Shown piece by piece: positions 54,973 through 63,672 of a DNA stretch of 64,000 nucleotides (position 1 is the first letter of the stretch; every line of letters starts with the position of its first letter). The stretch lies in the NCBI RefSeq assembly GCF_000428905.1, contig NZ_AUAV01000012.1, forward strand, positions 124,001 through 188,000, in the 5' to 3' direction. The stretch is from Brumicola pallidula DSM 14239 = ACAM 615 (GTDB lineage: Bacteria; Pseudomonadota; Gammaproteobacteria; Enterobacterales; Alteromonadaceae). The translations under genes and the position numbers were made by a program. Below the pieces are notes generated by a model, which saw nothing but the letters and a program-made list of their open reading frames with translations, was not told the DNA's origin and did not search any database.

Positions 54973-55401
54973 AAATTATATAATATCAAACGTTCTGAAC
55001 TTGCTACAAAACTTGGTTATAGCAATATTACTGGTTGTTTTAGAAAGTTGGATTCGTTTATCGATAAACCAACTTTTGATAATCAACTGTTATTGAAACT
55101 ACAATGTATTTTACAAATACCTGATCACGAATATCAATTGGCAATCACTCAGCAGCGGTCAAATATCCAAAATGCTAAGCGATTGTCATTCAAACCATGT
55201 ATTGAAGCTGTATTCAGTAGTAATGTGACAAGTCCAATAGTTGCGGCTCAGTTCTTTTTAAATATACCCATTCCTAGATTCATAGATACCATGAATTTCA
55301 ATAATAAAATGCGATACATTTTCGGGGTATATAAAGCTAATTTAGTCGATTTGCTGATACCAAGTTCATCACAAAACAAGAAAACTAAACGAAAGACCTA
55401 G
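54973..55401 (+). pseudogene. 5'-truncated DNA-binding-like protein fragment
   Basis: A 142-codon frame open from 54973 (just after an in-frame TAA) to TAG 55399-55401. It starts with KRSELATKLGYSNITGCFRKLD, a helix-turn-helix-like pattern, then an Ile/Lys-rich mixed domain. No ATG/GTG is in a good position; TTG 55048 would delete the HTH-like segment. Likely the remains of a plasmid- or phage-type small regulator or partner protein; the family is not certain. Confidence 0.45.
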
Positions 55402-55408
55402 AAAAACG

Positions 55409-55579
55409 TTAGAATACTAGACACCAGCAGAGCGATTTAACCAATATGTTGCGTTGACCTATTGAACACACAGCGGCTTCCTTTAGGATGTTTCGTTCTT
55501 CCCTCACGCGCTTTAATTCAGCTTTACGCTTACGGATCTCCTCTTGTTCAGCAGACTGGCTGGCCGGCCTTTTACCTTA
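55409..55579 (-). mobile_element. IS3-family OrfA remnant
   Basis: The minus-strand frame reads EEIRKRKAELKRVREERNIL followed by KEAA, the leucine-zipper C-terminal end of an IS3-type OrfA, before it drifts and stops at 55411-55409. No OrfB or terminal repeats. Dead element. Confidence 0.65.
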
Positions 55580-55676
55580 CTTCGGTTTCTAAGTAAAAAA
55601 TGTCTACAGATTTAGGGGAAGACCACAAACGTGCCAAATATAGTCGTTCAACCTAAATAATATATACTTAGATTGT

Positions 55677-56583
55677 TCAGGTTGCGCGCTTGTTGAATAC
55701 GAATACTACAGCCTTTTTATGGGCTGCTAAATTCCCTTTTACACTAATCCTATTGACAACATCATGTGCGACATTATTGACCATGAAACTGTGAGTTGAC
55801 ACTCCCTGCTCGGCGAGTTTTCGGATAAAGAGTTCTTGTTCTGCGCGCGATATTTCATATTGCCCAAACACGTTAAACGTGAGCGGCATGCCTGTAAAGT
55901 CTTGCGCCCACAGTGGCGAGCCAGAATCGCTTTTGGCATCATCCGGGCTTTCAAAGTATTGCGCTTTGCATTCACTCCACGATGAACCGCCGCCTTCGAG
56001 CGCGGCAAATACCAGTAGCTGAAATGCTATTTTAGGAGCGTCTTTCTCTCTTGAGCTTCGTAAGGTGGTCGCCGCAGCAAAATAGGCGCCTGTGCTTTCA
56101 CCGGCAATAGCAAACTTTGCTTTATCAATATTGAGTGACTCAGCATTATCCCAAATCTATTTAACTGTATCGTAAACGTCGCTATGCCCCGCAGGATATT
56201 TGAATTCAGGAGCAAGGCGGTAATCAATCGCAATGACCATAGCATCACTTTGTTTGGCTAAATAACGTGATACTTCGTCATGACTATCGAGGCTACCTGC
56301 CACCCCGCATGCACCATGCAACATGCACATAAATTATGACAGGTTTACACTTGCCTTCGCTGGGGTTGTATATGCGAATAGGGATACTACGCTTGTTTAA
56401 TTCAACGCTAATATCTGTTACAGATAACAATTCAAAGCTGGTTTTTTCTGGCTTCAAATATTCTACCTGCGCTCTAAATTGAGCGACACTTTCAGAGGTA
56501 GATAGCCACTCAGATTAAGCATAACAGTTTACACTGAAAAATAAGGTTGTGATTAAAAACAAGGAGTGGGTTAGCGTTTTCAA
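55677..56583 (-). pseudogene. Broken alpha/beta-hydrolase (esterase/lipase) gene
   Basis: From TTG 56583 a signal peptide (MKTLTHSLFLITTLFFSVNCYA) is followed directly by an in-frame TAA (56517-56515). The frame then continues (RSIPIRIYNPSEG), shifts around the expected HGGG oxyanion loop, resumes in a frame with the typical GSLDSHDEVS and VIAIDYRLAPEF segments, meets an in-frame TAG (56159-56157, where Trp is expected), continues with AGESTGAYFAAA-like elbow and ends with the conserved His region (NNVAHDV). At least three lesions, so it cannot make a working enzyme. Periplasmic or secreted carboxylesterase of the HSL type originally. Confidence 0.75.
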
Positions 56584-56992
56584 TGTCCATTCTCTTTAGT
56601 AGAGTGATGCTGGAGGATAGAAAAGATAGTACATATACATATTCTATGCAACAGGTCATGGTTTTATAGGTATTAAGCCTTTCGAACTAATTGATGGTAC
56701 AGACTTGTCCTTATTTGGTTACGCTTAAACGATGGTCACTAATCACTTTTTGACCTTGTTGCGGCCCCACTGCAATGGGGTAGCTTACCGAAGAGCACTG
56801 GAGGTGCTATAAGCTGTTTTCCAATTCACGCAAACGTAGTGTCATGCCAAAATTAATTGGTGCCAAATATATAAACGAATGCTCGATTACTTAATTATCT
56901 TTCCATATAAGCTTGCCGTATAAATCCGTTACGCAGGCTCTTTTAACAACAGCAGTTGGGCCCACGATACTCGTTATTTAATAACGCTAAAT
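56584..56992. other. Intergenic stretch, no gene seen
   Basis: About 400 bases between the broken esterase and the end of the second RND gene. No ribosome-binding site plus ORF pairing, repeat or strong hairpin was noticed. Confidence 0.3.
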
Positions 56993-59900
56993 TTACTTAG
57001 TAATTTTTTGTACCATCACAAAGAACATAGGTACAAAAAATATGGCTAAGAAAGTGGCTGCAAACATTCCGCCTATTACCGCAATACCAATAGCATTTTG
57101 AGATGCTGCGCCCGCACCAGTCGATATAGCCAATGGTGTTACCCCTAATATAAAGGCCATGGATGTCATAATAATCGGACGAAAACGCTGTTTAGCGGCG
57201 GTTGAAACCGCGGTCATAACATCAACCCCATTTGCAACTTGGTCCTTCGCAAATTCAACAATCAAAATGGCATTCTTAGCAGCTAAGCCAACGGTGGTTA
57301 AGAACGCAACTTGCAGATAAATGTCATTTGGTAGGTTAAAAATAAAGGCTGCTACAACCGCACCTAATACACCTAAGGGAACAACTAACAAGACTGAAAT
57401 TGGTACCGACCAGCTCTCATACAATGCCGCTAGGCATAAAAATACGATCAGAAGTGAAATAAGATATAGCTGCGCTGACTGTGAACCTGCGGCTTTTTCT
57501 TCATAAGATAAACCAGACCAGGCAACACCAAAATTGCCCGGCAACTGGGCCACCATATTTTCCATCTCTGTAATCGCTTCACCTGAAGATACACCTTGGG
57601 CTGGATTACCTTGAATATTGACCGAGGCAATACCGTTGAATCGTTCTAATTTTGGTGAACCATAGGTCCACTGAGTAGTGGCAAAAGCACTAAATGCGAC
57701 CATTTCACCGCTATTATTTCGCACATACCACTTTTCTAAGTCTTCAGGTACCATTCGGTGTGCGGCATCGGCTTGCATATATACCCGTTTAATACGGCCA
57801 TTATCAATAAAGTCATTAACGTAACTCGAGCCCCAAGCAATTTGCAATGTGCTATTAATTTCGTTCAGAGGAATACCAAGCGCCGAGGCTTTTTCGCTAT
57901 CAATATCAATTTTGAATTGCGCAACATCGGCTAAGCCATTAGGGCGAACTCCAGCAAGCTTCGGATTTTGTGCTGCCATGCCAAGTAATTGGTTTCGCGC
58001 ATTCATTAGCTCTTGGTGGCCAGCCCCAGTTCTATCCACTAGCTGCATATCAAACCCTGTCGCATTTCCAAGTTCTTGTATAGGTGGCGGTAGGATAGGA
58101 AACGCAGTGGCGTCTTGAATTTGAGAAAATGCGCCATAAGCTTGGTTAACAATAGCAAATGCACTGTTTGACTCATCTCTTTTGTCCCAATCAATTAAAT
58201 GTACAAAACCCATGGCAGCATTTTGCGCTTGCCCAGCAAAGCTATATCCAACCACGGTAAATAAGTCAGATGTGACCTCACCGTGAGTGTCTAAAAAGAA
58301 ATCTTCAGCTTGTTTCACTGACTCAAGCGTACGCTGTGCAGTTGAACCCGGTGGCGTGCTCAGTAGCATTAAAATACTACCTTGATCTTCATTGGGCAAA
58401 AAAGAAGTAGGTAAGCGTAAAAAGATAATGACCATGACTCCAACGAGGGCGCCATAAACAACTAGGTAACGTTTAACTCGCTTTGCTATATGGGTAGTTG
58501 CGCGCTCATAGCCATCTCTACCTTTGTTAAAGTTGCGATTGAACCAGCCAAAGAAACCTTTGTTTTTATCTTTATTTGGATCGTGTGGTTTTAATAATGT
58601 GGCGCATAAAGAGGGAGATAAAATAATCGCGACTAACACTGAAAATCCCATGGCCGATACAATAGTTATGGAAAACTGGCGATATATAGCGCCAGCTGTG
58701 CCACTAAAGAATGCCATAGGAATAAATACGGTAGACAAGACTGCGGCGATACCCACTAGCGCTCCAGTTATCTGTGACATTGATTTTTTTGTCGCCTCTT
58801 TGGGTGGTAAACCTTCCTCATCCATAATCCGTTCAACGTTTTCAACTACCACAATAGCGTCATCAACCAGCAAACCTATGGCCAATACCATAGCAAACAT
58901 AGTCAATACATTAATGCTCAAGCCAAAGGCATACAGCACACCAAATGTGCCAAGTAATACAACAGGCACGGCGATAGTAGGAATAAGGGTAGCTCGCCAG
59001 TTTTGTAAAAACAGCAGCATAACTAAGAAAACTAACACAACAGCTTCGATTAGAGTTTGCACCACCGACTTAATCGACATTTCAATGAAAGGCGATGAGT
59101 CAAGCGGATAGACGACTTGAACCCCATCGGGTAATGTCGATTTCAATTCATCTACTCTCGCTTTTACTCGGGCTATGGTATCAAGCGCATTTGCGCCAGT
59201 TGCCAAACTAACTGCCATCCCGGAGGCTGGGCGACGCTTGTAGCGAACAATAACGTCATATGACTCAGCACCAAGCTCTATTCGAGCAACGTCTCGCACT
59301 CTCACTTGAGAGCCATCCGTATTAACTCGAAGTACGATCCTTTCAAAATCCTCAACCGTTTTTAGTCGAGATTGGGCTTGTATAGTCGCGTTGATTTGCT
59401 GTCCGTCTATCGCCGGCATACCGCCTAATTGTCCCGCGGATACATCGGTGTTTTGCACTGTAACCGCATTGCGTACATCAACCGGAGTGAGGTTAAAACT
59501 GTATAGTTTGGCAGGGTCTAACCAAATACGCATAGAACGTTGAGATCCAAATACGCGTACATTACCAACACCGTCTATTCTTGAAATGGGATCGCGAAAT
59601 TGTGATACCAACATATCGCTAAGATCAAACTGACTTATCTCTTCATTGTCAGAGTAAAAACCAACAACTAAGGCAAAAGCTGCATTTGACTTAGTTACCG
59701 TAACACCTTGTTGCTGGACCTGTTGCGGCAGCAGCGAAATGATCCCTTGTACTTTATTTTGAGTTTGTACTTGTGCAATATCGGGGTCGGTGCCCGGTGC
59801 AAAACTCAATGTAATTGTCATTGAATTGTTGGCACTGCTTGCTGAGAAATAGCGTAAATTGTCGATGCCCGACAAGCTTTGTTCAATGACCTGCGTTACA

Positions 59901-60079
59901 GAGTTTTCAACAGTTTCTGCTGACGCTCCGGGGTAGGCCGCGGTAATAGATACCGTGGGTGGCGCCACCTTTGGGTATTGTTCTATCGGCAGAGATGAGA
60001 TTGCAAGTACGCCAGTTAGCATGGTGATGATGGCAAGTACCCATGCAAAAACAGGACGATCAATGAAAAAGCCAGCCAT
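56993..60079 (-). CDS. AcrB/MexB-type RND multidrug efflux permease (second copy)
   Basis: 1028 residues, normal length, all RND landmarks: N terminus IDRPVFAWVLAIITML, proton-relay pair in GLLVDDAIVVVENVE near residue 400, GTAGAIYRQFSITIVSAMGFS, and LAAKNAILIVEFAK near 935. It follows the adaptor gene with 84 bases between, both under the divergent TetR gene. It is clearly related to but distinct from the pump at 28522-31626, with its own regulator. Proton-driven export from the inner membrane and periplasm. Confidence 0.93.
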   Translation of the reverse strand: MAGFFIDRPVFAWVLAIITMLTGVLAISSLPIEQYPKVAPPTVSITAAYPGASAETVENSVTQVIEQSLSGIDNLRYFSASSANNSMTITLSFAPGTDPDIAQVQTQNKVQGIISLLPQQVQQQGVTVTKSNAAFALVVGFYSDNEEISQFDLSDMLVSQFRDPISRIDGVGNVRVFGSQRSMRIWLDPAKLYSFNLTPVDVRNAVTVQNTDVSAGQLGGMPAIDGQQINATIQAQSRLKTVEDFERIVLRVNTDGSQVRVRDVARIELGAESYDVIVRYKRRPASGMAVSLATGANALDTIARVKARVDELKSTLPDGVQVVYPLDSSPFIEMSIKSVVQTLIEAVVLVFLVMLLFLQNWRATLIPTIAVPVVLLGTFGVLYAFGLSINVLTMFAMVLAIGLLVDDAIVVVENVERIMDEEGLPPKEATKKSMSQITGALVGIAAVLSTVFIPMAFFSGTAGAIYRQFSITIVSAMGFSVLVAIILSPSLCATLLKPHDPNKDKNKGFFGWFNRNFNKGRDGYERATTHIAKRVKRYLVVYGALVGVMVIIFLRLPTSFLPNEDQGSILMLLSTPPGSTAQRTLESVKQAEDFFLDTHGEVTSDLFTVVGYSFAGQAQNAAMGFVHLIDWDKRDESNSAFAIVNQAYGAFSQIQDATAFPILPPPIQELGNATGFDMQLVDRTGAGHQELMNARNQLLGMAAQNPKLAGVRPNGLADVAQFKIDIDSEKASALGIPLNEINSTLQIAWGSSYVNDFIDNGRIKRVYMQADAAHRMVPEDLEKWYVRNNSGEMVAFSAFATTQWTYGSPKLERFNGIASVNIQGNPAQGVSSGEAITEMENMVAQLPGNFGVAWSGLSYEEKAAGSQSAQLYLISLLIVFLCLAALYESWSVPISVLLVVPLGVLGAVVAAFIFNLPNDIYLQVAFLTTVGLAAKNAILIVEFAKDQVANGVDVMTAVSTAAKQRFRPIIMTSMAFILGVTPLAISTGAGAASQNAIGIAVIGGMFAATFLAIFFVPMFFVMVQKITK

Positions 60080-60163
60080 AAATTGCTTTCCTAATTCGTT
60101 TCTAAAATTAAAGTGTGTACCAAGCTGGAGTAGAGCAACTCGAGTGGCGGTTGTTGTTGGTTA

Positions 60164-61288
60164 CTAATTTGTTGTCCAAGGAACCGCGTTTACGTTAGCG
60201 CCCGGTTTGACTTTTTGATACCCAGTTACGATAAGTTTCTCACCTGAATCCAAGTTTTTGGTAACGACATAATCTGAACCAATAGATTTTATTGGGTTTA
60301 TTCTTTTAGCAACGACTACACCGTTAGCATTAACTAAATAGATTATTAGACTACCATCAGGTTGCCGCATAGTGGCGCGCTGAGGTACTAAAACGGCGTC
60401 TTTTGAACCAATATGTACCCTTGCTGTAACGAATAAACCCGGTAGCAAAATGCTATTTGGATTCGGCATTACTGCACGCAACGTAATTGCACCTGTACTT
60501 TGATCAATAGTTACTTCTGAAAATTTCAGCTGGCCTTGTTGAGAATACAATTCATTGCTGGTTCCATTGACTAAAATGGATACCGGTAAGGCTTCCTGTT
60601 GCTGCATTTCACGGCGTAACTCTAAAATTGCAGCGCCAGATTCTTGCATATCAACGTAAATAGGGTTTAGCTGGGTGATGGTAGCGAGTTGCTGTGCTTG
60701 ATTTCCGGTTACCAAAGCACCTTCGGTCACATATGAACGACTAATTTGGCCGTCTATTGGTGCGTATACTTTCGTGTAATCTACATTCACTTTGGCAACA
60801 GTTACTTTTGCTTCAGCCACACTAATATTTGCGTTCGCTTGCTCGTTTTGGGCAATGACATCGTCGAATTCTTGCTGACTAACAGCGTTTCTCGAGACTA
60901 AGTCTTTATATCTAGCAGTCTTCGCTTGCATGGTTTTTTGATTTGCAAGGGCACTTTTTACATCAGCATGGGCACTATTTAATTGTGCACTATATCTCGC
61001 ATCGTCAATTTGATAGAGCTGCTGGCCTTGCTTGACTTGCGCACCTTCTTCGAAGAAGCGTTTTATAATAACACCGTCAACTTGTGGACGAACCTGAGAT
61101 TGCTTAAAAGGCGTAATACGCCCCGGTAAATCCATTGAAATATCAACGCTTTGCTTCTCTAATGTGATAATAGAGACTGTCTGCGCGGGCTTCTGAGCCG
61201 CTCCTTGTGGCCCATTGATGGCGTCAGAACAACCAAAAATAGTGGATGATAGAAACCCCATCATTAAATAGATTCGAAATGTGTGCAT
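60164..61288 (-). CDS. RND efflux periplasmic adaptor lipoprotein (second copy)
   Basis: 374 residues, with a lipoprotein signal and lipobox TIFGC (Cys20). Barrel-sandwich DLPGRITPFKQSQVRPQVDGVIIKRFFEEGAQVKQGQQLYQID, hairpin, DYTKVYAPIDGQISRS and beta-barrel AVMPNPNSILLPGLFVTA follow in the AcrA order. It forms the tripartite pump with the following RND protein; no TolC gene is nearby. The promoter lies in the 177-base gap to the divergent TetR gene, which contains the 8-bp-arm operator. Confidence 0.9.
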   Translation of the reverse strand: MHTFRIYLMMGFLSSTIFGCSDAINGPQGAAQKPAQTVSIITLEKQSVDISMDLPGRITPFKQSQVRPQVDGVIIKRFFEEGAQVKQGQQLYQIDDARYSAQLNSAHADVKSALANQKTMQAKTARYKDLVSRNAVSQQEFDDVIAQNEQANANISVAEAKVTVAKVNVDYTKVYAPIDGQISRSYVTEGALVTGNQAQQLATITQLNPIYVDMQESGAAILELRREMQQQEALPVSILVNGTSNELYSQQGQLKFSEVTIDQSTGAITLRAVMPNPNSILLPGLFVTARVHIGSKDAVLVPQRATMRQPDGSLIIYLVNANGVVVAKRINPIKSIGSDYVVTKNLDSGEKLIVTGYQKVKPGANVNAVPWTTN

Positions 61289-61356
61289 ATATATAAACCT
61301 TGGAAAGAAAAGATGATTAGGCTAGACAAGTACTTATTAATTGATTATCGTAATAT

Positions 61357-61374
61357 ACATACATGGATGTATGT
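61357..61374. promoter_or_regulatory. Candidate TetR operator, ACATACAT-GG-ATGTATGT
   Basis: A perfect 8-bp inverted repeat around a 2-base centre, between the adaptor gene (minus) and the TetR gene (plus). Its half-sites are like those described for AcrR-type operators (ACATACA with TGTATGT). Binding by the adjacent TetR protein is expected but not shown. Confidence 0.7.
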
Positions 61375-61465
61375 TGTCAATTTATCATACTTTTTCGAGC
61401 AATAAACGATGTAAAAAAAAACCAATCCCTCGTTTTCATTCAGATGTGTGGAGTAGTTAGTAGTT

Positions 61466-62080
61466 ATGAGAAAAACAAAAGAAGACGCGGATATTACAAA
61501 GCAATCAATCTTAGATGCCGCGGTCAAATTATTTAGTGAACATGGCGTTGCTAAGACGTCATTGGAAAAGATTGCAAAAGCCGCTGGTGTAACGAGAGGT
61601 GCCGTCTACTGGCATTTCTTAAGCAAGCAAGATATTTTTGAAGCACTGCACGACCAATTGCATTCTCCATTTATACAAATGATCACTGACGGCCTCGAAG
61701 CAGTTAGCCCTAATGCAATAGAGCAGTTGCAAGAGGTATGCACTGAATTACTTATCGATTTAGAACAAAATAAAATGAAGAAGAAAATTGCGACTTTATT
61801 TTTATTGCGCTGCGATTACTCCGACGAGTTTGCGCAAAGTAAGGATCGATATAATGAAAAGAAGAAACAAAAACACGTGACCCTCTCGCGTTACTTCGAC
61901 AAAGCAATCAAGCAGGGCGTGCTTCCAGAAAATACCGATTCTATGTTGTTAACGATTGGTATTAGTGCTTATTTACGGGGTATTGCAGTTGAGTATTTAG
62001 AAGATCCTGATGCATTTTCAATGCAAGACAACGCCGCAAAACTGATCGGTATGTATTTTGGAAATCTGCATGCTGAGTAG
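61466..62080 (+). CDS. TetR/AcrR family transcriptional repressor
   Basis: 204 residues. The N-terminal helix-turn-helix region (ILDAAVKLFSEHGVAKTSLEKIAKAAGVTRGAVYWHFLSKQDIFEALHDQ, about 12-60) is typical of AcrR; the C-terminal ligand-binding domain includes TLFLLRCDYSDEF and LRGIAVEYLEDPDAF. Divergent from the RND operon with a palindrome between, so it is the local efflux repressor. Ligands would be the exported drugs. Confidence 0.9.
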   Translation: MRKTKEDADITKQSILDAAVKLFSEHGVAKTSLEKIAKAAGVTRGAVYWHFLSKQDIFEALHDQLHSPFIQMITDGLEAVSPNAIEQLQEVCTELLIDLEQNKMKKKIATLFLLRCDYSDEFAQSKDRYNEKKKQKHVTLSRYFDKAIKQGVLPENTDSMLLTIGISAYLRGIAVEYLEDPDAFSMQDNAAKLIGMYFGNLHAE

Positions 62081-62193
62081 GTATGAGTTCTATAATCTAA
62101 GCGACGGGCGACTTCATTTCGCAGTGATCAAAGGGGTGCAATCAAACCGAATCAATCTAATGTCATCATCAGTGACTAACTCTCGCCAAGCTA

Positions 62194-62688
62194 TTATTTC
62201 TTTTTGTTTACGCTATGGGCGAGGTATTTTTCTAATAGAGCGTTAAAAATAAATTGCTCTTCCTGGTCAAATACAGAAACTATTTTTTCTTGAGTTTTTA
62301 CATGCTCCAAAATGACTTCATCAATCAATTTTAAGCCTTTCTTAGTAAGCGCCACGCTGACACTGCGTTTGTCGTGTTTTTTAGTCTTTCTCTTTACTAA
62401 AGCTTTCTTTTCTAACTTATCTATTCGGGTTGTCATGGTGCCAGATGTAATGTGCATTTGCTCAAGTAATTCACTTGGGGATAGCGAATGGGGAGGTCCA
62501 GCGCGAAGTAGTGTTGCCAAAACGTCAAAGCTAGCGTCGGTCAACTTGTAATGCTCAAAGCTAGTACAAAGTTCACCGTTAATTTCTTTCGTTGTTTGCT
62601 GTAAACGCGCAATGAGAGCCATGGGTTTTGTGTTCAAGTCGGGCATTTGTTTTGACCATTGATGAACTTTGTTCTGGACCGAATCCAT
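62194..62688 (-). CDS. MarR family transcriptional regulator
   Basis: 164 residues. Winged HTH: YKLTDASFDVLATLLRAGPPHSLSPSELLEQMHITSGTMTTRIDKLEKKALVKRKTKKHDKRSVSVALTKKGLKLID (about 48-128), with dimerisation helices at both ends. A palindrome of the TATCTTGAYGTCAAGATA type is 48 bases upstream of its ATG and two more lie upstream of the preceding small gene, so it probably regulates itself and that gene. No conserved Cys is seen near the start, so it is not obviously an OhrR-type peroxide sensor. Confidence 0.88.
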   Translation of the reverse strand: MDSVQNKVHQWSKQMPDLNTKPMALIARLQQTTKEINGELCTSFEHYKLTDASFDVLATLLRAGPPHSLSPSELLEQMHITSGTMTTRIDKLEKKALVKRKTKKHDKRSVSVALTKKGLKLIDEVILEHVKTQEKIVSVFDQEEQFIFNALLEKYLAHSVNKKK

Positions 62689-62735
62689 GCAAATTGTATC
62701 TTTTCGTTGTCTTATAAAATTAACATACTGATACT

Positions 62736-62755
62736 TTATCTTTGCGTCAAGATAA
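62736..62755. promoter_or_regulatory. Palindrome upstream of marR-family gene (operator candidate 1)
   Basis: TTATCTT-N6-AAGATAA, with core TGCGTC; the arms are perfect inverted repeats. It matches two similar sites near 63051-63095. Confidence 0.65.
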
Positions 62756-62769
62756 AATTTCAGTCAGGG

Positions 62770-62943
62770 TCATTTCTTGTCAGATTGTTGTTCACGGTCT
62801 TTTTTCTGTTTTTCTTCAAGTTTTTTTAACTTTATAATATCTGCGCCGAGTATGCGCTCAACAGTTTTTCTTCCTAGAATAGCGACGGGAGAGTATGGGT
62901 ACTTTCGTTTAAAAAATTTTTTAAATGCTTTTATAATGTACAT
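62770..62943 (-). CDS. Small basic protein (57 residues), unknown function
   Basis: ATG 62943 to TGA 62770. The peptide is highly basic and helical: IIKAFKKFFKRKYPYSPVAI, then ILGADIIKLKKLEEKQKKDR. A GGGAGG ribosome-binding element lies 11 bases upstream. It is 81 bases upstream of the MarR gene on the same strand, with operator candidates on both sides, so it probably belongs to the MarR regulon. It is absent as a minus-strand ORF in a simple length-filtered list because of its size. Function unknown. Confidence 0.55.
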   Translation of the reverse strand: MYIIKAFKKFFKRKYPYSPVAILGRKTVERILGADIIKLKKLEEKQKKDREQQSDKK

Positions 62944-63050
62944 TGCGATATGCGCCTCCCTTAATTTAAATAATGATTCTTGCTAGATATTAATTACCTT
63001 GTCTTTACAAATCTCAAATCAGTTTATGAGTTATTGTGACAGAATATATA

Positions 63051-63095
63051 TACCTTGATGTCAAGATAGTATAAATTTATCTTGATGTCAAAGTA
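63051..63095. promoter_or_regulatory. Two tandem palindromes, operator candidates 2 and 3
   Basis: TACCTTGATGTCAAGATA (63051-63068) and TATCTTGATGTCAAAGTA (63078-63095) each have one perfect and one slightly altered arm of the TATCTTGATGTCAAGATA palindrome. Their starts are 27 bases apart, in the gap between the 57-residue gene (minus) and the small exported-protein gene (plus). Confidence 0.65.
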
Positions 63096-63287
63096 TTATT
63101 TCAGTTTGATTTTTAAGGCCTAACTTACTATTATATGAGTGAAGACGTTACAATCTAGTATGTGATTAGATTGCTGGCCATGATTTTGCCATCAGACCCG
63201 CAGTTGATACTATAAATTTTAGAGTCCCTCTTGAATAACAATAAAATGACTACATATTTATTTCTGCAAGGGAGATGGAAACAACTA

Positions 63288-63575
63288 ATGTTAAAGATAT
63301 TTCTGAGTTTAGTGTCAATATTTGCTGCAAACGCTGCTTTCTATAGCGACGATACTGCGCAATTTGATAAAAACACGTCAGTTATTTCTTGCAGTGCCGA
63401 TTCTGAAATAGTTGGTATTGAAGACATCGATGATGTCGAGACGGATATTATACCACTTCTTTATGCCCTAACCATTGCCCGTTATGTAAACGTAAACATC
63501 CGCTTAGGTGATGTGTTAACTATATTATCAAGCAGCGCTTTATTTCCTATTCGAGCCCCTCCGCACCATTATTAG
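63288..63575 (+). CDS. Small exported hypothetical protein
   Basis: 95 residues from ATG 63288, preferred over earlier in-frame starts (TTG 63231, ATG 63246) because a signal peptide (MLKIFLSLVSIFAANA) begins there and GGGAG is upstream. The mature part has a conserved Cys, acidic EDIDDVETD, a hydrophobic segment and ends in FPIRAPPHHY. Small proteins of this shape (signal, one helix, PP tail) are sometimes found next to metal-efflux genes; I do not assign a function. Possibly under the MarR palindromes. Confidence 0.55.
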   Translation: MLKIFLSLVSIFAANAAFYSDDTAQFDKNTSVISCSADSEIVGIEDIDDVETDIIPLLYALTIARYVNVNIRLGDVLTILSSSALFPIRAPPHHY

Positions 63576-63672
63576 TAATATTTAGATTTAAAAATTGACT
63601 AATATTTTACGATGTCTAAAACTTGCTATTAGTTGTTTTAGCATCTATCCGGTAATAAAAAGGAAGGGCTTT

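Noticed and set aside
54403-55579. Intact transposon or prophage
   Set aside because: Only C-terminal transposase pieces are seen, with no terminal repeats, integrase or phage structural genes.
58524-59111. 195-residue plus-strand open frame
   Set aside because: It lies within the second RND pump gene on the opposite strand; no ribosome-binding site and no homologous pattern.
62777-62986. 69-residue plus-strand open frame
   Set aside because: It overlaps the better supported 57-residue minus-strand gene, and its Ser/Phe-rich composition is that of the antisense of a Lys-rich gene.
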